A DNA stretch of 64,000 nt, from contig NZ_JTGN01000006.1 of NCBI RefSeq assembly GCF_000797495.1, forward strand, positions 241,448 to 305,447, given 5' to 3'. The translations under genes were made by a program, and so were the position numbers. This DNA comes from Robinsoniella peoriensis (GTDB lineage: Bacteria; Bacillota; Clostridia; Lachnospirales; Lachnospiraceae). A model generated the notes under the pieces. That model saw nothing but the letters and a program-made list of their open reading frames with translations, searched no databases and had not been told where the DNA came from. Below, in pieces: positions 1 to 9,879 of the stretch; position 1 is the first letter of the stretch; every line of letters starts with the position of its first letter.

Positions 1-68
1 CCCGCTGCTTTAAATGGTGACTTCGATTTATATATGACCATTTATTTGACTTGGCGGCGGGCTTTTTT
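1..68 (+). terminator. Intrinsic terminator of a gene left of the window
   Basis: CCCGCTGC at the left edge pairs with GCGGCGGG near 53-61, with an inner stem AAATGGT/ACCATTT, and is followed by a T-run at 63-68. It reads as a plus-strand terminator for a gene outside the window. Confidence 0.55.
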
Positions 69-99
69 CATGTTGAACGGTCCTTGGTTTGGCAGGCCG

Positions 100-146
100 T
101 AAAGTCCGTATCAAAAAGCACATGCTTTCTGATACGGACTTTACTA
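100..146 (-). terminator. Long hairpin after the GH106-like gene
   Basis: AAAGTCCGTATCA and TGATACGGACTTT form a near-perfect stem just beyond the stop codon at 160. The T-tract is short (TTTAC), so this may be a bidirectional terminator or an mRNA-end stabiliser. Confidence 0.55.
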
Positions 147-159
147 TTTACACTGGAAT

Positions 160-3100
160 TTAGATTTGATAACCCTTAGCACCAGATAGTTTTCCATAAA
201 CTTTCTGATTATTAACTAATCGGTAGCTTCTTACTTTGAAATAATATTTTTTATTCTTTTTCAGCCCTTTCTTCGTATAAGAAACAGTCTTTCCTTTTGA
301 AATGGTTTTAATTTTCTTATATCCACTTCCTTTTTTATTGGACATCCATACTTCATAGCCGCTTACCTTGCTCTGTTTTTTCCATGTAATGGTTACTTTT
401 GATGATTTACCTGTCAATTTTGTAATTACAGCTGTATTTGGCTTAGTTGCTGTCTTCAGAACTGCTCCGTTCGCATATACTTTTTTACCGGCTATCATTT
501 TATATGCCTGTACTTTGAATTTATAAATGTATCCCGGAGATAATTTTGAACCGGTTTTACCTTTCAGGCGGCTTACTTTATAAGTGTTTTTGGTTCCTTT
601 TACGTCAGCTATTGATACATATTTTTTCTTGCTGCTGTCATAGCGCAGGATAGCATAACCGTCTGCTTTCGCTGATTTGTTCCACTTCAATTCGATACTG
701 TTTGTCGTGCGGCTCTTTACTTTCAGAGACGTTACCTTTGCAGGTTTCACAGTAACGGTACACTGTGCCGATTGACTGCTTCCGTCCTGTGCCGTTACTT
801 TTATCACAGCTTTTCCTGCTGATTTCGCAGTTACTTTTCCTGTGTTTCCATCTACTGCTGCAATGGCGGAATCACTGGAAGTATAAGCAACCTTTTTGTT
901 TGACGCATTATCCGGATAGATAGCTGTGGACAGCTGAATTGTTTTCCCGATATCCAGCGTTTTCGCACTGAAATTTAAGGTGACTTTACTTACTGCAACT
1001 GCTTTTTCATTTACGTTTACGGAAAAAGATGCTGTCATCCCCTGGAAAGACACGGTGACTGCCTGTGTTCCTGCCTTCGTTTTATCGTATCCGCTTACGG
1101 TATAACCCGTAATCTTACTGGTTGTGCCATCTGCATAGGAAGCACTTACCTCAAGCCCGGTTAAATCCAGATCATCTCCTGCTGTATAAGTGGTTTTTAC
1201 CGGATTTTTAGTAATGGTAAGCGCCTTTATTTCTTTCTGGGTAAATCCAATGGTAACGGGACCTTCCAATCCGGTGTCTACCAGCGTGTCGTAATGCCGG
1301 TTATATTTCCTTGGTGTCACAGTAATCTGAATATCATTTTTACCTGTCTTTAATAAATTAGAGATATCCAGCGTATATGGAGTATAAAGCACATTTCCGG
1401 CTTCTTTGCCATTGACTGTTACTTTTGCCGCAGTATATACATTTCCAAGATCCAGTACTGCTTTCTGTCCATTTAGATCACCATTTAATGTATAAGTTGC
1501 CTGATATACACCGTCAGCGGAAACTTTCTGCAGTTCACCGCCCTGAAATTCCTGGTCGTTCCATTTTCCAAGAACCTCTCCGGTATAAGTCACCGTTCTG
1601 GTATTTCCACTATCCCCACCAATATTATCAGCTGTTACCGTAAGTTTTTCTACGGAAACTTCCTCTGTTTTATCCGCTGGGGCAACATCTAAGGTGTCCG
1701 GAGCTCCTTTGCTGATAACAGTTTCTTCAAATCCTGCGCCTGCCGGTTCACACAGCAGTGCAATTGCCATACTTCTTGTAGATGACAGCGTATCGGTGCC
1801 TGCTTTCATCGTCATTGTTATGGTGTGATCCCCATTAGCCCGGGCTTCATATATTTTTCCATTATTCAGATCCATCCAGTAATAATTCTGATAATCGCCA
1901 TTGATCTGAAGAGTAACTTCATTCTGGCTTTCAGCAATATTTCTGATATATACCAGTTCTCCGCCATCTTCTAAGGTACGTCTGTTGAATCTGAGGCTGG
2001 TATTCTCAGCATAGGATACCTTAGGAGCGGATACATTTGCAAGAACAGATGCCAGTTCCTCCACAGAATTTGCCAGAACACCCGTCTGGTTCTCCAGCAA
2101 GGCTGCCGCGGCATCCGCTACCTTCTGGTCCTCTGTCTCATAATTGCCATCAGCATATCCCGGCTGCGCATTAGGAAGAGTTCCATAGAAAATAATATTT
2201 GCTCCCGCTTCTGCCATCTGTGCCAGTTTCATCATGGTATCAACAGGCAGTTTCGATGTCTCCACTATGATTGCATCGTAAGTCATGTTGCCGCCATTTA
2301 CCTGAATCTTTCCATCTGAATACTGTGTATCTGCTGTAACGATGCTGTCATCATTAATGGCATCCCAGGTATATCCGTTGTAGTTCATTGCCTTTACCGC
2401 ATCCGTCTCTGATAAACTGCCGTTAAATGGCATATACAGCGCGACGTCTTTGCTGGCTTTTCCCTGCTGCATCAGATAATTGGCACGGGATGCATAAGCA
2501 TTCATCTCGGTAAAATAAGGTGACAGAGTATTACTCTGGGTAACGTTGATTCCGGTAGTCGGCATTGGTGACCACCCCTCTTCTCCGTACTGTTCAGAGC
2601 CGGCACCATAGCGGTAATTAAAACCATGATAGAAAAAGTTATTCACGCCGCTGGTTGCCATGATGTCGTATCCTGCTTTTACCTGTTCCAGGGTATTCTT
2701 AAATGGTGTGCATCCAAGTGTATACTGCTCACAGGTAACCAGATTTCTGCCATACAGATGTGCACCGGAGGCTACTCTGATCAGAGAGAATTCATTTGCC
2801 TGCTCTGCTTCCGGTATATCCACATATTTAGCAGCACCAATGGTGTCAATTGGCGGATTGTATGCTTCCTGACGGTATAATAGCCCATAGCTGTTTGCGG
2901 AAGATTCAAAAGCGGCAAGGCCTTCCTGGAATTTTTGATTTACCAGTGTATTATAGTCATATGTAATCCTGCTTTTTACATTAGCATCCAGGGAATACGT
3001 TAAAAAGCTGTCTTTTGTCCCAAGACCCATATAAAATGGAGCCGCACTGTACTGTTTATACACCGTTGGCAGATACTTTGTAAAATCGTAACCCAGACCA

Positions 3101-4236
3101 TTTGCTATGCTGTCTTTTGCAAGCGCATACAGATCTTTCGTATAATACATATCAGAATAAAATTCGTAGCTGTCATTGAATACGGCTCTGATATTCTGAT
3201 GGCCCTGAAGGATCTGATTTAAATTTGCTTCCCCCAGCCAATCATTGATATAGTCCGTAACTTTAGCGCTGTCCATATGGTCAACCACAAACCAGTCATT
3301 AGCACAGTCGATGGCCTTTCCGCCGGACGGAAGGTAATACAGCGCAATCACTTCATAATCTTTTTCCTTATCTATTTTGTCCAGAATATCCTGGCTGAGT
3401 ACCACTTGTCCGTCCTGAATCATTTCATCCCGGGCGTCTATAAAGTAGCTGTTGTCCATATTCAGTTCCAGCTGATTACTATAGGTTTTGGTAATAATAT
3501 CACCATTCGCATCTTTGGTTTGGAATTCATTATAGGCAGGTGTGGGACCCATAAAGGAAGATCCGGGAACAAACTCCATACCCTGATTTCCGGTCAGTTC
3601 ACCAATCAGCACACCCTGAAGTTCTACCATACTTTCATCCAAAGTTCCCTTTGGATTATTCTCAGTATAGAACAGACTTTGTTCCAACTCCGGCAGGGTA
3701 ATTGCTTCTGCGGCTTTATTTTCCGATAGTGTTTCTTCTCCCGCAAGACTATTTCCGCTGATTGTAACCCTTCCAAGCGCCATGTTCCCCATAGAATCTG
3801 CAAGTGTTACATTCTGGCTATTGGCATTCCATCCGGAACCCATATTAAGATCAACCACTATACCTTTTTCTTCTGCCATTGTTATTGCCTTGTCAAGCAA
3901 TTCGTAAAACTCAGGTGTATAGATGGACTTTATCCGGTCCTCATCACCGTTTACTGCTTCGATTTTGCCAAAGGGATTGATTTCAACATAACCGAATCCA
4001 TTTGCAGCCAGATAGTCTATCTCTGTCTGGAGCTCCGTTTCATCCACGGCACCTCCCGGCCACCACCAGCGGACTCCCGGTCTGTAATCCATTCCCGGCT
4101 GCATAAATTCCTCACTGCTGATTGCACTTGCAGCAGCAGCCTGAACATTTAGTACTTCTACTCCCGGTACCGACCACAATCCTGCGGTCATGGATACCGC
4201 CAGTAAAGCGGCTATTACTTTTTTTCTTTTTCTCAT
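160..4236 (-). CDS. Secreted GH106-like glycosidase with Big and FN3 domains
   Basis: A 1358-residue exported enzyme, probably of the alpha-L-rhamnosidase family GH106. Residues 1-34 form a signal peptide ending in an Ala-rich stretch. The catalytic region (about 45-860) opens with the RWWWPGGAV motif and 'GFGYVEINPFG', typical of GH106-like barrels. A beta-sandwich at about 880-990 ('VTVNGKEAG', 'YTLDISNLLKTGKNDI') resembles the sugar-binding domain that ends such enzymes. Then follow a Big_3 domain (about 1000-1075), a Big_2 domain (about 1080-1160) and two FN3-like units to the end. No LPXTG motif is present, so retention would be by the binding modules. It is divergent from the AraC regulator at 4464, which may control it. 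Family assignment is by motif only and the true substrate is unknown; the start has an AGGAGGG-like site upstream. Confidence 0.7.
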   Translation of the reverse strand: MRKRKKVIAALLAVSMTAGLWSVPGVEVLNVQAAAASAISSEEFMQPGMDYRPGVRWWWPGGAVDETELQTEIDYLAANGFGYVEINPFGKIEAVNGDEDRIKSIYTPEFYELLDKAITMAEEKGIVVDLNMGSGWNANSQNVTLADSMGNMALGRVTISGNSLAGEETLSENKAAEAITLPELEQSLFYTENNPKGTLDESMVELQGVLIGELTGNQGMEFVPGSSFMGPTPAYNEFQTKDANGDIITKTYSNQLELNMDNSYFIDARDEMIQDGQVVLSQDILDKIDKEKDYEVIALYYLPSGGKAIDCANDWFVVDHMDSAKVTDYINDWLGEANLNQILQGHQNIRAVFNDSYEFYSDMYYTKDLYALAKDSIANGLGYDFTKYLPTVYKQYSAAPFYMGLGTKDSFLTYSLDANVKSRITYDYNTLVNQKFQEGLAAFESSANSYGLLYRQEAYNPPIDTIGAAKYVDIPEAEQANEFSLIRVASGAHLYGRNLVTCEQYTLGCTPFKNTLEQVKAGYDIMATSGVNNFFYHGFNYRYGAGSEQYGEEGWSPMPTTGINVTQSNTLSPYFTEMNAYASRANYLMQQGKASKDVALYMPFNGSLSETDAVKAMNYNGYTWDAINDDSIVTADTQYSDGKIQVNGGNMTYDAIIVETSKLPVDTMMKLAQMAEAGANIIFYGTLPNAQPGYADGNYETEDQKVADAAAALLENQTGVLANSVEELASVLANVSAPKVSYAENTSLRFNRRTLEDGGELVYIRNIAESQNEVTLQINGDYQNYYWMDLNNGKIYEARANGDHTITMTMKAGTDTLSSTRSMAIALLCEPAGAGFEETVISKGAPDTLDVAPADKTEEVSVEKLTVTADNIGGDSGNTRTVTYTGEVLGKWNDQEFQGGELQKVSADGVYQATYTLNGDLNGQKAVLDLGNVYTAAKVTVNGKEAGNVLYTPYTLDISNLLKTGKNDIQITVTPRKYNRHYDTLVDTGLEGPVTIGFTQKEIKALTITKNPVKTTYTAGDDLDLTGLEVSASYADGTTSKITGYTVSGYDKTKAGTQAVTVSFQGMTASFSVNVNEKAVAVSKVTLNFSAKTLDIGKTIQLSTAIYPDNASNKKVAYTSSDSAIAAVDGNTGKVTAKSAGKAVIKVTAQDGSSQSAQCTVTVKPAKVTSLKVKSRTTNSIELKWNKSAKADGYAILRYDSSKKKYVSIADVKGTKNTYKVSRLKGKTGSKLSPGYIYKFKVQAYKMIAGKKVYANGAVLKTATKPNTAVITKLTGKSSKVTITWKKQSKVSGYEVWMSNKKGSGYKKIKTISKGKTVSYTKKGLKKNKKYYFKVRSYRLVNNQKVYGKLSGAKGYQI

Positions 4237-4463
4237 CTTAGGCCCTCCTGATTCTTCTTTTGTTTCCCCATTTTAACACTTTCCATTTTTCTTTTATTGT
4301 ATATATCTCTCTTTATCGTTGTATTTTTATGACTTTTTGCTCTTTACTCTTCCATATTCCATAAATTTGTTGTACAATAATACTCATATAAGGAAAATAT
4401 GATTTTAAAAGTTTATGATGAATCGTCATTTCAACCAAAAAGAAAGGTTTCGTCGTAAATATT

Positions 4464-5543
4464 ATGGAAAATCCTGTTTTAGACATCATGCAAGCTATTG
4501 AAGTGAAATTAATGGAATTTAACCCATTGGAAATTGTGTGCCGGGATATGTACCGGATGGAACACGGGTTAGATCATTGCTCTCCATCGGAGCAAAGACG
4601 CCGCGCGGAAAAATATCGTGAGTTTTTCTCTGCTGCTTCCAGACCGGCTGATGAAATATCCCATGTACTAACGGAGGAGATGTTTCATATGGAATCCAAT
4701 ATTGTGGTAATAAAGCACTGCCGGTTCCTTCCCCCCCGTCCTCACACCCATTCCTTCTTTGAATTATTTTATATTGCCAGGGGAGAATGTATCCACACCT
4801 GCCGCTCACATGATTACCATTTAAAGAAAGGAGATTTTTGTTTTTGGGAATTTAATTCACCTCACGAGATACGTTCCTACTCTGATGATTTTATCGGAAT
4901 CAATATTTTGATCCGACAGAATTCATTTGACTCTATTTTTTTTGAACTGTTATCGGAACAGAGTATTTTATCTAATTATTTTAAGAGTATTCTGTATGGA
5001 AATACCGATCATCCGATGATTATTTTCAGAACCGGTGAGAATATTATGATCCGGTATTATATGTATCTGATCTACGATGAGTTCCTTGAGAAGAAACAGT
5101 ACCATCAGAATATGATCAGCAATTATCTGAATACCGTTTTAATTAATCTTCTCCGGCATCATATCTCTGATGTTATTACTTCACAGAAACCATCCTGTGA
5201 CCAGCGGCTGCTGGGCATTCTGGAATACATACAGAAGAATTATAATACGGTTACTTTTTCTGATGTATGCCGGCATTTTAATTATTCTTCTTCTTATCTG
5301 AGCCGTTTAATCAAAAAATCATTTGGGCTGTCATTCTCTCAGATCATTCAGCATAAGCGTATGGAGAAAGCGCGCTGGCTCTTAAAAGAAACGGATATGA
5401 CAGTCTCTGAAATAGCTGCGGAAATTAACTGCTCTGATGCCAGCCATTTTTGCCGCATCTTCGCAAGAGAATATCATATGCCGCCTGTGAAATTCAGGGA
5501 AATGCAGTCTGAACCGCTTCCACAATCCAAACGCGGGATATAA
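4464..5543 (+). CDS. AraC-family regulator with cupin sensor domain
   Basis: A 359-residue cytoplasmic transcription regulator. The middle (about residues 80-200) reads as an AraC-type cupin ('RPHTHSFFELFYIARGE'), which usually binds a sugar. The C-terminal 100 residues carry two helix-turn-helix units ('HFNYSSSYLSRLIKKSFG' and 'IAAEINCSDASHFCRIF'). The first 70 residues are an extra helical segment of unknown role. It is transcribed divergently from the GH106-like gene with about 230 bp between them, so it may regulate that gene and itself. The ribosome site is weak: AGAAAGG lies about 20 nt before the ATG. Confidence 0.85.
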   Translation: MENPVLDIMQAIEVKLMEFNPLEIVCRDMYRMEHGLDHCSPSEQRRRAEKYREFFSAASRPADEISHVLTEEMFHMESNIVVIKHCRFLPPRPHTHSFFELFYIARGECIHTCRSHDYHLKKGDFCFWEFNSPHEIRSYSDDFIGINILIRQNSFDSIFFELLSEQSILSNYFKSILYGNTDHPMIIFRTGENIMIRYYMYLIYDEFLEKKQYHQNMISNYLNTVLINLLRHHISDVITSQKPSCDQRLLGILEYIQKNYNTVTFSDVCRHFNYSSSYLSRLIKKSFGLSFSQIIQHKRMEKARWLLKETDMTVSEIAAEINCSDASHFCRIFAREYHMPPVKFREMQSEPLPQSKRGI

Positions 5544-5582
5544 GAAAGGTTCTTGCTCTGAAAATATAATATGGGGAAAACA

Positions 5583-5628
5583 AAACCCTGACAGTTACAC
5601 AGATTTTATACTGTGACTGTCAGGGTTT
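5583..5628. terminator. Bidirectional terminator between convergent genes
   Basis: AAACCCTGACAGT pairs with ACTGTCAGGGTTT across an AT-rich loop. It lies between the convergent AraC regulator and GH36 genes and has A/T runs on both sides, so it can serve both strands. Confidence 0.8.
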
Positions 5629-5658
5629 CATTTTCCCTTTATTATCTAACGATCTGGT

Positions 5659-7764
5659 CTATATGCATTTTAGCAGTATTGCCACTGCTTTAAAGTTTTC
5701 TGCCGGCTGGTAAGATAATGTCCGCTCTTTCAAACTGACAACCTCCGATGTATCGGAATAAATATCAGCCAGTTCCCAGGATCTGTCATCGGGAAGTGGA
5801 ATTTGGATCGTTTCCGGCAATACACCTCCAAAGGTATGCAGTACTATATAGGCATTCTCCTCTTCTCCGGTTCGAAGCAGTCCCTGCCATCCTTCCGGAT
5901 TTCGTAAACTGTTGATATCCGGACCAAAACGGAAGGATTTACCGTTCTTAATAATTTTTGCAATCTTTTTGTAGAAAGTGATCCCGGAATCGATTACTTC
6001 CCACTGGCCTTCATTTAAATTCGTAACATCACCGGAAATACACATCCTGCCCAGAAATGTATTGGCAACTGAATAGGCAATTCTTTTCAATGAATCTTCT
6101 TTGCGTATCACCGCCCAGATCTGGCTCTGTCTTGGAAGAATGCACCGGTGCAGATTGGCTGCTATAATCGGGATCTCCACACATTCGTGTGCATCAGAAA
6201 ACGATGCCATGCTGGTTGCCTGCATGAAGCCGGGTTCCAGACGGTGTCCTCCGGAAGCACAATTTTCCAGGACGATACCTGGAACCTCTGCTTTTATTTT
6301 CTCCAGAAACTTCATGGTTGCTTCGATTTTCTGACGCAGTGCCTCACCCTGGGATTCCGCACCGTCACAGCCAATTCCAATGGTATCATTATAATCAATT
6401 TTCATGTAGGTAAATCCGTATTTTTTTAAAGTGCCGATTACCCGTTCAGTGAGATAAGCCTCTACCCAGGGGTCCTGCATATCCCAAAACCTTCTCATAT
6501 CTGTGGTCAGTACTTTTCCATCCCGTTTCAGCAAATGTTCCGTCATTTGGTATGCCTTGGATGCACGGCCCGTATTTTCAATTTCAAACCAGATTCCAGG
6601 CTGTAAACCTGCTTCTTTAATTGCATTTACAGTCTTAGCCAGCCCCTCCGGGAACAGGTCTGCCGATACCTCATAGTCTCCCATACTGATATCCCAGGGC
6701 ACTCCTTCTTCTTTATACCAGCCACAGTCAATTACGAAATAGGTGAATCCTTTTCCCTTCACTGCCTCCAATATGCTGCTGATATTCTTATGGGACGGAC
6801 ATCCCCAGGTGGTACAATATTCATTAAATACAATGGGCAGATCCTGTTCTGCCTCAGGTGCCTGATTTGCGCCTTCCTCTCCTGACTTTGTAAGCCGGTA
6901 AGAGATGTCATCAATATCCCTGCATTTCCCAACACTTAAAATTGCCTGAGGCGTTTGAAAGCAGGCACCTGCTTCTACAATTTTCATCCAATGCCCAAAC
7001 TCCCGGTCAGCCAGACCGCCGCTCATTGCAATTCCTTCATCTTTTCTGTAAATTTCCATCTGCCAGGACGCCCCATGTGCAATCTGTGCTCCCCAAAAAA
7101 TATGGTTTTTCCTGTCTTCCAGAACCAGGTAAGGGAAAAACTTATTCACCGGCATGGATCCTGCCTGCCCAAACCGTTCGCATCGTACCGCATGATCTGC
7201 CCATGCCGGTTCTAACTCCAGGTGTTCAATGGGCAGGGATTCCAGGCGGCCTTCCTGACTCCATCGGCTGCGCAGTCTGTGGACTACAATCTGATCGTGG
7301 CAGTCACCTTCTATATATGGAGAAATTCCTCCCAGAGAAAAACTTTCGAACATCTCAAGCTCTGCAGGTTCACCGCTGTTATTTTCAAATTCACAAAAGC
7401 TTCGGCAGAAGAGGTCGCCTTTTGTCCATGTGAGAAAATGGCGGACAACATACCCCCGCTCATCCTTTAAACTGGTAACGACTGTTTGCTTTTTTTCCTC
7501 CTGCAAATATTCCTGTTTCCAAAATTTCAACTGCTGCACCGTCTGGGAATTACGCAGGGTACTGCCCTGTGAATATGCGCCTCCATAGGTATCTCCGGCA
7601 ACCTTTATCTGAACCAGGGAATCCGGTTCCTGTTTTTTTTCAATATCGGCAGGTACAGGTTCTGATGCTGGAAGCAGTATGAGTCCGACCTTTTCTTTTT
7701 TCTGGTCTGTTACATATCTGGCCGTCATATCGCCAAATAAATATTCTTCTAAAATCTGAATCAT
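5659..7764 (-). CDS. GH36 alpha-galactosidase
   Basis: A 701-residue cytoplasmic glycosidase without signal peptide, matching the full length of clostridial GH36 enzymes. The N-terminal beta-supersandwich covers about 1-310 and the TIM barrel about 315-620. The expected nucleophile is Asp457 in 'YMKIDYND', and the acid/base candidate is Asp524 in 'SFSDAHE'. The loop 'ENCASGGHR' (500-508) is typical of the family. It probably releases galactose, or a related alpha-linked sugar, from oligosaccharides taken in by the ABC importer just upstream. An AGAGGTG site lies before the ATG. The 231-bp gap to the permease gene could hold its own promoter. Confidence 0.88.
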   Translation of the reverse strand: MIQILEEYLFGDMTARYVTDQKKEKVGLILLPASEPVPADIEKKQEPDSLVQIKVAGDTYGGAYSQGSTLRNSQTVQQLKFWKQEYLQEEKKQTVVTSLKDERGYVVRHFLTWTKGDLFCRSFCEFENNSGEPAELEMFESFSLGGISPYIEGDCHDQIVVHRLRSRWSQEGRLESLPIEHLELEPAWADHAVRCERFGQAGSMPVNKFFPYLVLEDRKNHIFWGAQIAHGASWQMEIYRKDEGIAMSGGLADREFGHWMKIVEAGACFQTPQAILSVGKCRDIDDISYRLTKSGEEGANQAPEAEQDLPIVFNEYCTTWGCPSHKNISSILEAVKGKGFTYFVIDCGWYKEEGVPWDISMGDYEVSADLFPEGLAKTVNAIKEAGLQPGIWFEIENTGRASKAYQMTEHLLKRDGKVLTTDMRRFWDMQDPWVEAYLTERVIGTLKKYGFTYMKIDYNDTIGIGCDGAESQGEALRQKIEATMKFLEKIKAEVPGIVLENCASGGHRLEPGFMQATSMASFSDAHECVEIPIIAANLHRCILPRQSQIWAVIRKEDSLKRIAYSVANTFLGRMCISGDVTNLNEGQWEVIDSGITFYKKIAKIIKNGKSFRFGPDINSLRNPEGWQGLLRTGEEENAYIVLHTFGGVLPETIQIPLPDDRSWELADIYSDTSEVVSLKERTLSYQPAENFKAVAILLKCI

Positions 7765-7853
7765 GTTTTCACCTCTTTATATAGCTGGTAGTCCGGCTAT
7801 GCTGCCACAATAAATGATTTGAAAGATTTATCCAGTGGCATCCTTCCTCTTTA

Positions 7854-7957
7854 TTTTCTTTCACACTTTACCCAATGAATAGCGCAAGATGGCTTGTTCT
7901 ATTCCAAAATCAGCAGTGTGAAAGCGATTTTCTTTCACACTTAACCCAATGACTAGC
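7854..7957. repeat. 30-bp direct repeat, period 74 bp
   Basis: TTTTCTTTCACACTT followed by ACCCAATGA and TAGC occurs at 7854-7883 and again at 7928-7957 with few mismatches. CAGTGTGAAAG between them is complementary to the TTTCACACT part, so alternative hairpins are possible. The element fills the gap between the GH36 and permease genes and may be regulatory or a processing site. Confidence 0.6.
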
Positions 7958-7995
7958 ACAGTCTGGGTTGTGCTCCTCTGCTATACTGCAAAAAT

Positions 7996-8862
7996 TCAGC
8001 CCTTTACAGCTCCTACTGTCATTCCTTTAATAAAATACTTCTGCAGGCAGATAAACAATATCGCTATGGGCAGAACCGATATGACAATCGCCGCCATAGC
8101 CGTGGTATAATCACTGGACTGTGCAGAAAACAGGGACTGGATTGCAACTGTCAGCGTTTTTAACTGTTTCTTGCTCACATAGAGGCTTGCCAGCAGATAA
8201 TCATTCCAGATCTGGAATGACTGCATGATTACCAGTGTAGCCATAGCAGGTTTCAACAGCGGCAGAACGATTTTATAATAAGTTTTAAATACGGAGCAGC
8301 CGTCAATACGAGCGGATTCTTCCAGCTCAACCGGCACAGTTGACATGAAACTGTTCATCAGGAAGACACCAAACGATACTCCTGTGGCTATATACATAAA
8401 GATAATTCCGATTCTGGTATTTGTCAAATGCATATTGAAACCTATAATGTAGATTGGTAAAAATAATGCCTGGTAAGGAATCAAAATTCCTATTATAAAA
8501 TAGATATAGCAGAATTTGAAAAATTTGTGATTGCATCTGGCAATTGCCCAGGCAGTTGTTCCGCAAAGCAGTGCCAGTATTAATACGCTGATTGCTGTAT
8601 ATAGAAACGTATTGCCAAAAGTTGTTACCAGATTCAGCTTTTTAAACGCCTGTACATAGTTATCCAGGCTGAAATTTTCGGGCAGTGCAATGGGGCTGCT
8701 CAGATAGAGCTCTTTTTTTGTTTTAAAGGAATAATTCAAAATCATGAATATCGGTGCCATAAAGACAATTGCACACAGACTCATTACGATTTGAATGATG
8801 AAGGTGCTTTTTGTATATGGCTGGGAAGGTGTATCATCTTTTTCTTTTTTTCTTCCTAACAT
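7996..8862 (-). CDS. Sugar ABC transporter permease, MalG type
   Basis: A 288-residue inner-membrane permease with six predicted membrane segments. The EAA loop, 'ELEESARIDGCSVFKTYYKI', contacts the ATPase and is typical of carbohydrate uptake family 1. The start is set by AGGAGGTG about 8 nt before the ATG. Its ATG overlaps the stop codon of the partner permease (TAATG), so translation is coupled. The operon order is binding protein, MalF-type, MalG-type. No ATPase gene is present, so a shared MsmK-type ATPase elsewhere is likely. Confidence 0.92.
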   Translation of the reverse strand: MLGRKKEKDDTPSQPYTKSTFIIQIVMSLCAIVFMAPIFMILNYSFKTKKELYLSSPIALPENFSLDNYVQAFKKLNLVTTFGNTFLYTAISVLILALLCGTTAWAIARCNHKFFKFCYIYFIIGILIPYQALFLPIYIIGFNMHLTNTRIGIIFMYIATGVSFGVFLMNSFMSTVPVELEESARIDGCSVFKTYYKIVLPLLKPAMATLVIMQSFQIWNDYLLASLYVSKKQLKTLTVAIQSLFSAQSSDYTTAMAAIVISVLPIAILFICLQKYFIKGMTVGAVKG

Positions 8863-9752
8863 TATGCCTGCACCTCCTTTTTCTTTAATCCTTTAACCTG
8901 TATCAGCGCTACCAGAAATAATACCAGGACAAGCGTTACTGACATTGCCGAACCATAACCATACTGCCGCCCGTTAATTGCCGTAGTATAAGTCTGATAA
9001 ATAATGGATGTGGATGCCCTTCCCGGACCACCCTTTGTAGATGAAACCAACAAATCATACACTTTTAAGGAACCTGTTGTGATACCTACCACGCAGATTG
9101 TGATTGCAGGTGCAAGCATCGGAATCGTAACATTAAAAAATCTTTTCACCGCTCCGGCTCCATCCACTTTGGCTGCTTCATAAAGTTCTGACGGAATTGA
9201 CTGCAGTCCAGCCAGATAAATCAGCATCCAGTAACCGATCCACTGCCAGTTATTCGCTATCAATAATCCTGACAATACTGTTTTCCCGTCTCCAAACAAC
9301 ATAAAGTTGATATTGGTTCCAAGTGCATCATTGATTGCCGGCAGTACATTGGAATACATTTTCAGCCATACAAAACCTACGATGACCGCACTGATCAGGC
9401 AAGGCACAAAAAATGCGGTACGGTAAATTTTCTGACCTTTAATTCCACTGTCCAGAGCTACTGCAAATAAAAGTGCTACAATATTCTGGATAACGGTATT
9501 GCCAATTGTAAATAATATTGTGAACCACCATGCCGACCTGAAATCGGAATCCTGAAACAGGTCAATATAATTTTTTAATCCTACAAATGGCTTCACCGCA
9601 GACATACCGTCCCAGCTGGTGAGAGAATACCGAAATGCCATTAACATTGGTATAATTAATCCGATCGTAAAAATAATAAAACCTGGCAGAACCAGTATCA
9701 GGTATTGGCGGAACAGTTTTTTATCCATGCTTTTTTTCTTATATTTAGTCAT
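8862..9752 (-). CDS. Sugar ABC transporter permease, MalF/UgpA type
   Basis: A 296-residue membrane permease with six predicted helices. The EAA motif 'ELYEAAKVDGAGAVKRFFNV' identifies it as the MalF-side partner. It begins with a short basic cytoplasmic tail followed by a strongly hydrophobic first helix. It lies between the binding-protein gene and the MalG-type gene and overlaps the latter by one base. An AAAGGAAG site precedes the ATG. Sugar identity is not readable from the permease; the flanking GH36 and GH106-like enzymes suggest alpha-galactosyl or rhamnosyl oligosaccharides. Confidence 0.92.
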   Translation of the reverse strand: MTKYKKKSMDKKLFRQYLILVLPGFIIFTIGLIIPMLMAFRYSLTSWDGMSAVKPFVGLKNYIDLFQDSDFRSAWWFTILFTIGNTVIQNIVALLFAVALDSGIKGQKIYRTAFFVPCLISAVIVGFVWLKMYSNVLPAINDALGTNINFMLFGDGKTVLSGLLIANNWQWIGYWMLIYLAGLQSIPSELYEAAKVDGAGAVKRFFNVTIPMLAPAITICVVGITTGSLKVYDLLVSSTKGGPGRASTSIIYQTYTTAINGRQYGYGSAMSVTLVLVLFLVALIQVKGLKKKEVQA

Positions 9753-9790
9753 TATTTCCGCTTCCTTTCATTGAAAAGTGTATAAGACAG

Positions 9791-9873
9791 CGGGGGAAAA
9801 TTCCTTTTCCCCCCGAAGCCTGCTATAAAGTGTGCTCCATCCGGACAGTGCTGTCACTATTGTTAATGTCCGG
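9791..9873 (-). promoter_or_regulatory. Two stem-loops between binding-protein and permease genes
   Basis: CGGGGGAAAA/TTTTCCCCCCG (9791-9815) and CCGGACA/TGTCCGG (9841-9873) form hairpins in the gap after the binding-protein gene. Such structures commonly raise the yield of binding protein over permeases by partial termination or 3' protection. This role is inferred from position. Confidence 0.6.
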
Positions 9874-9879
9874 AAGGAA

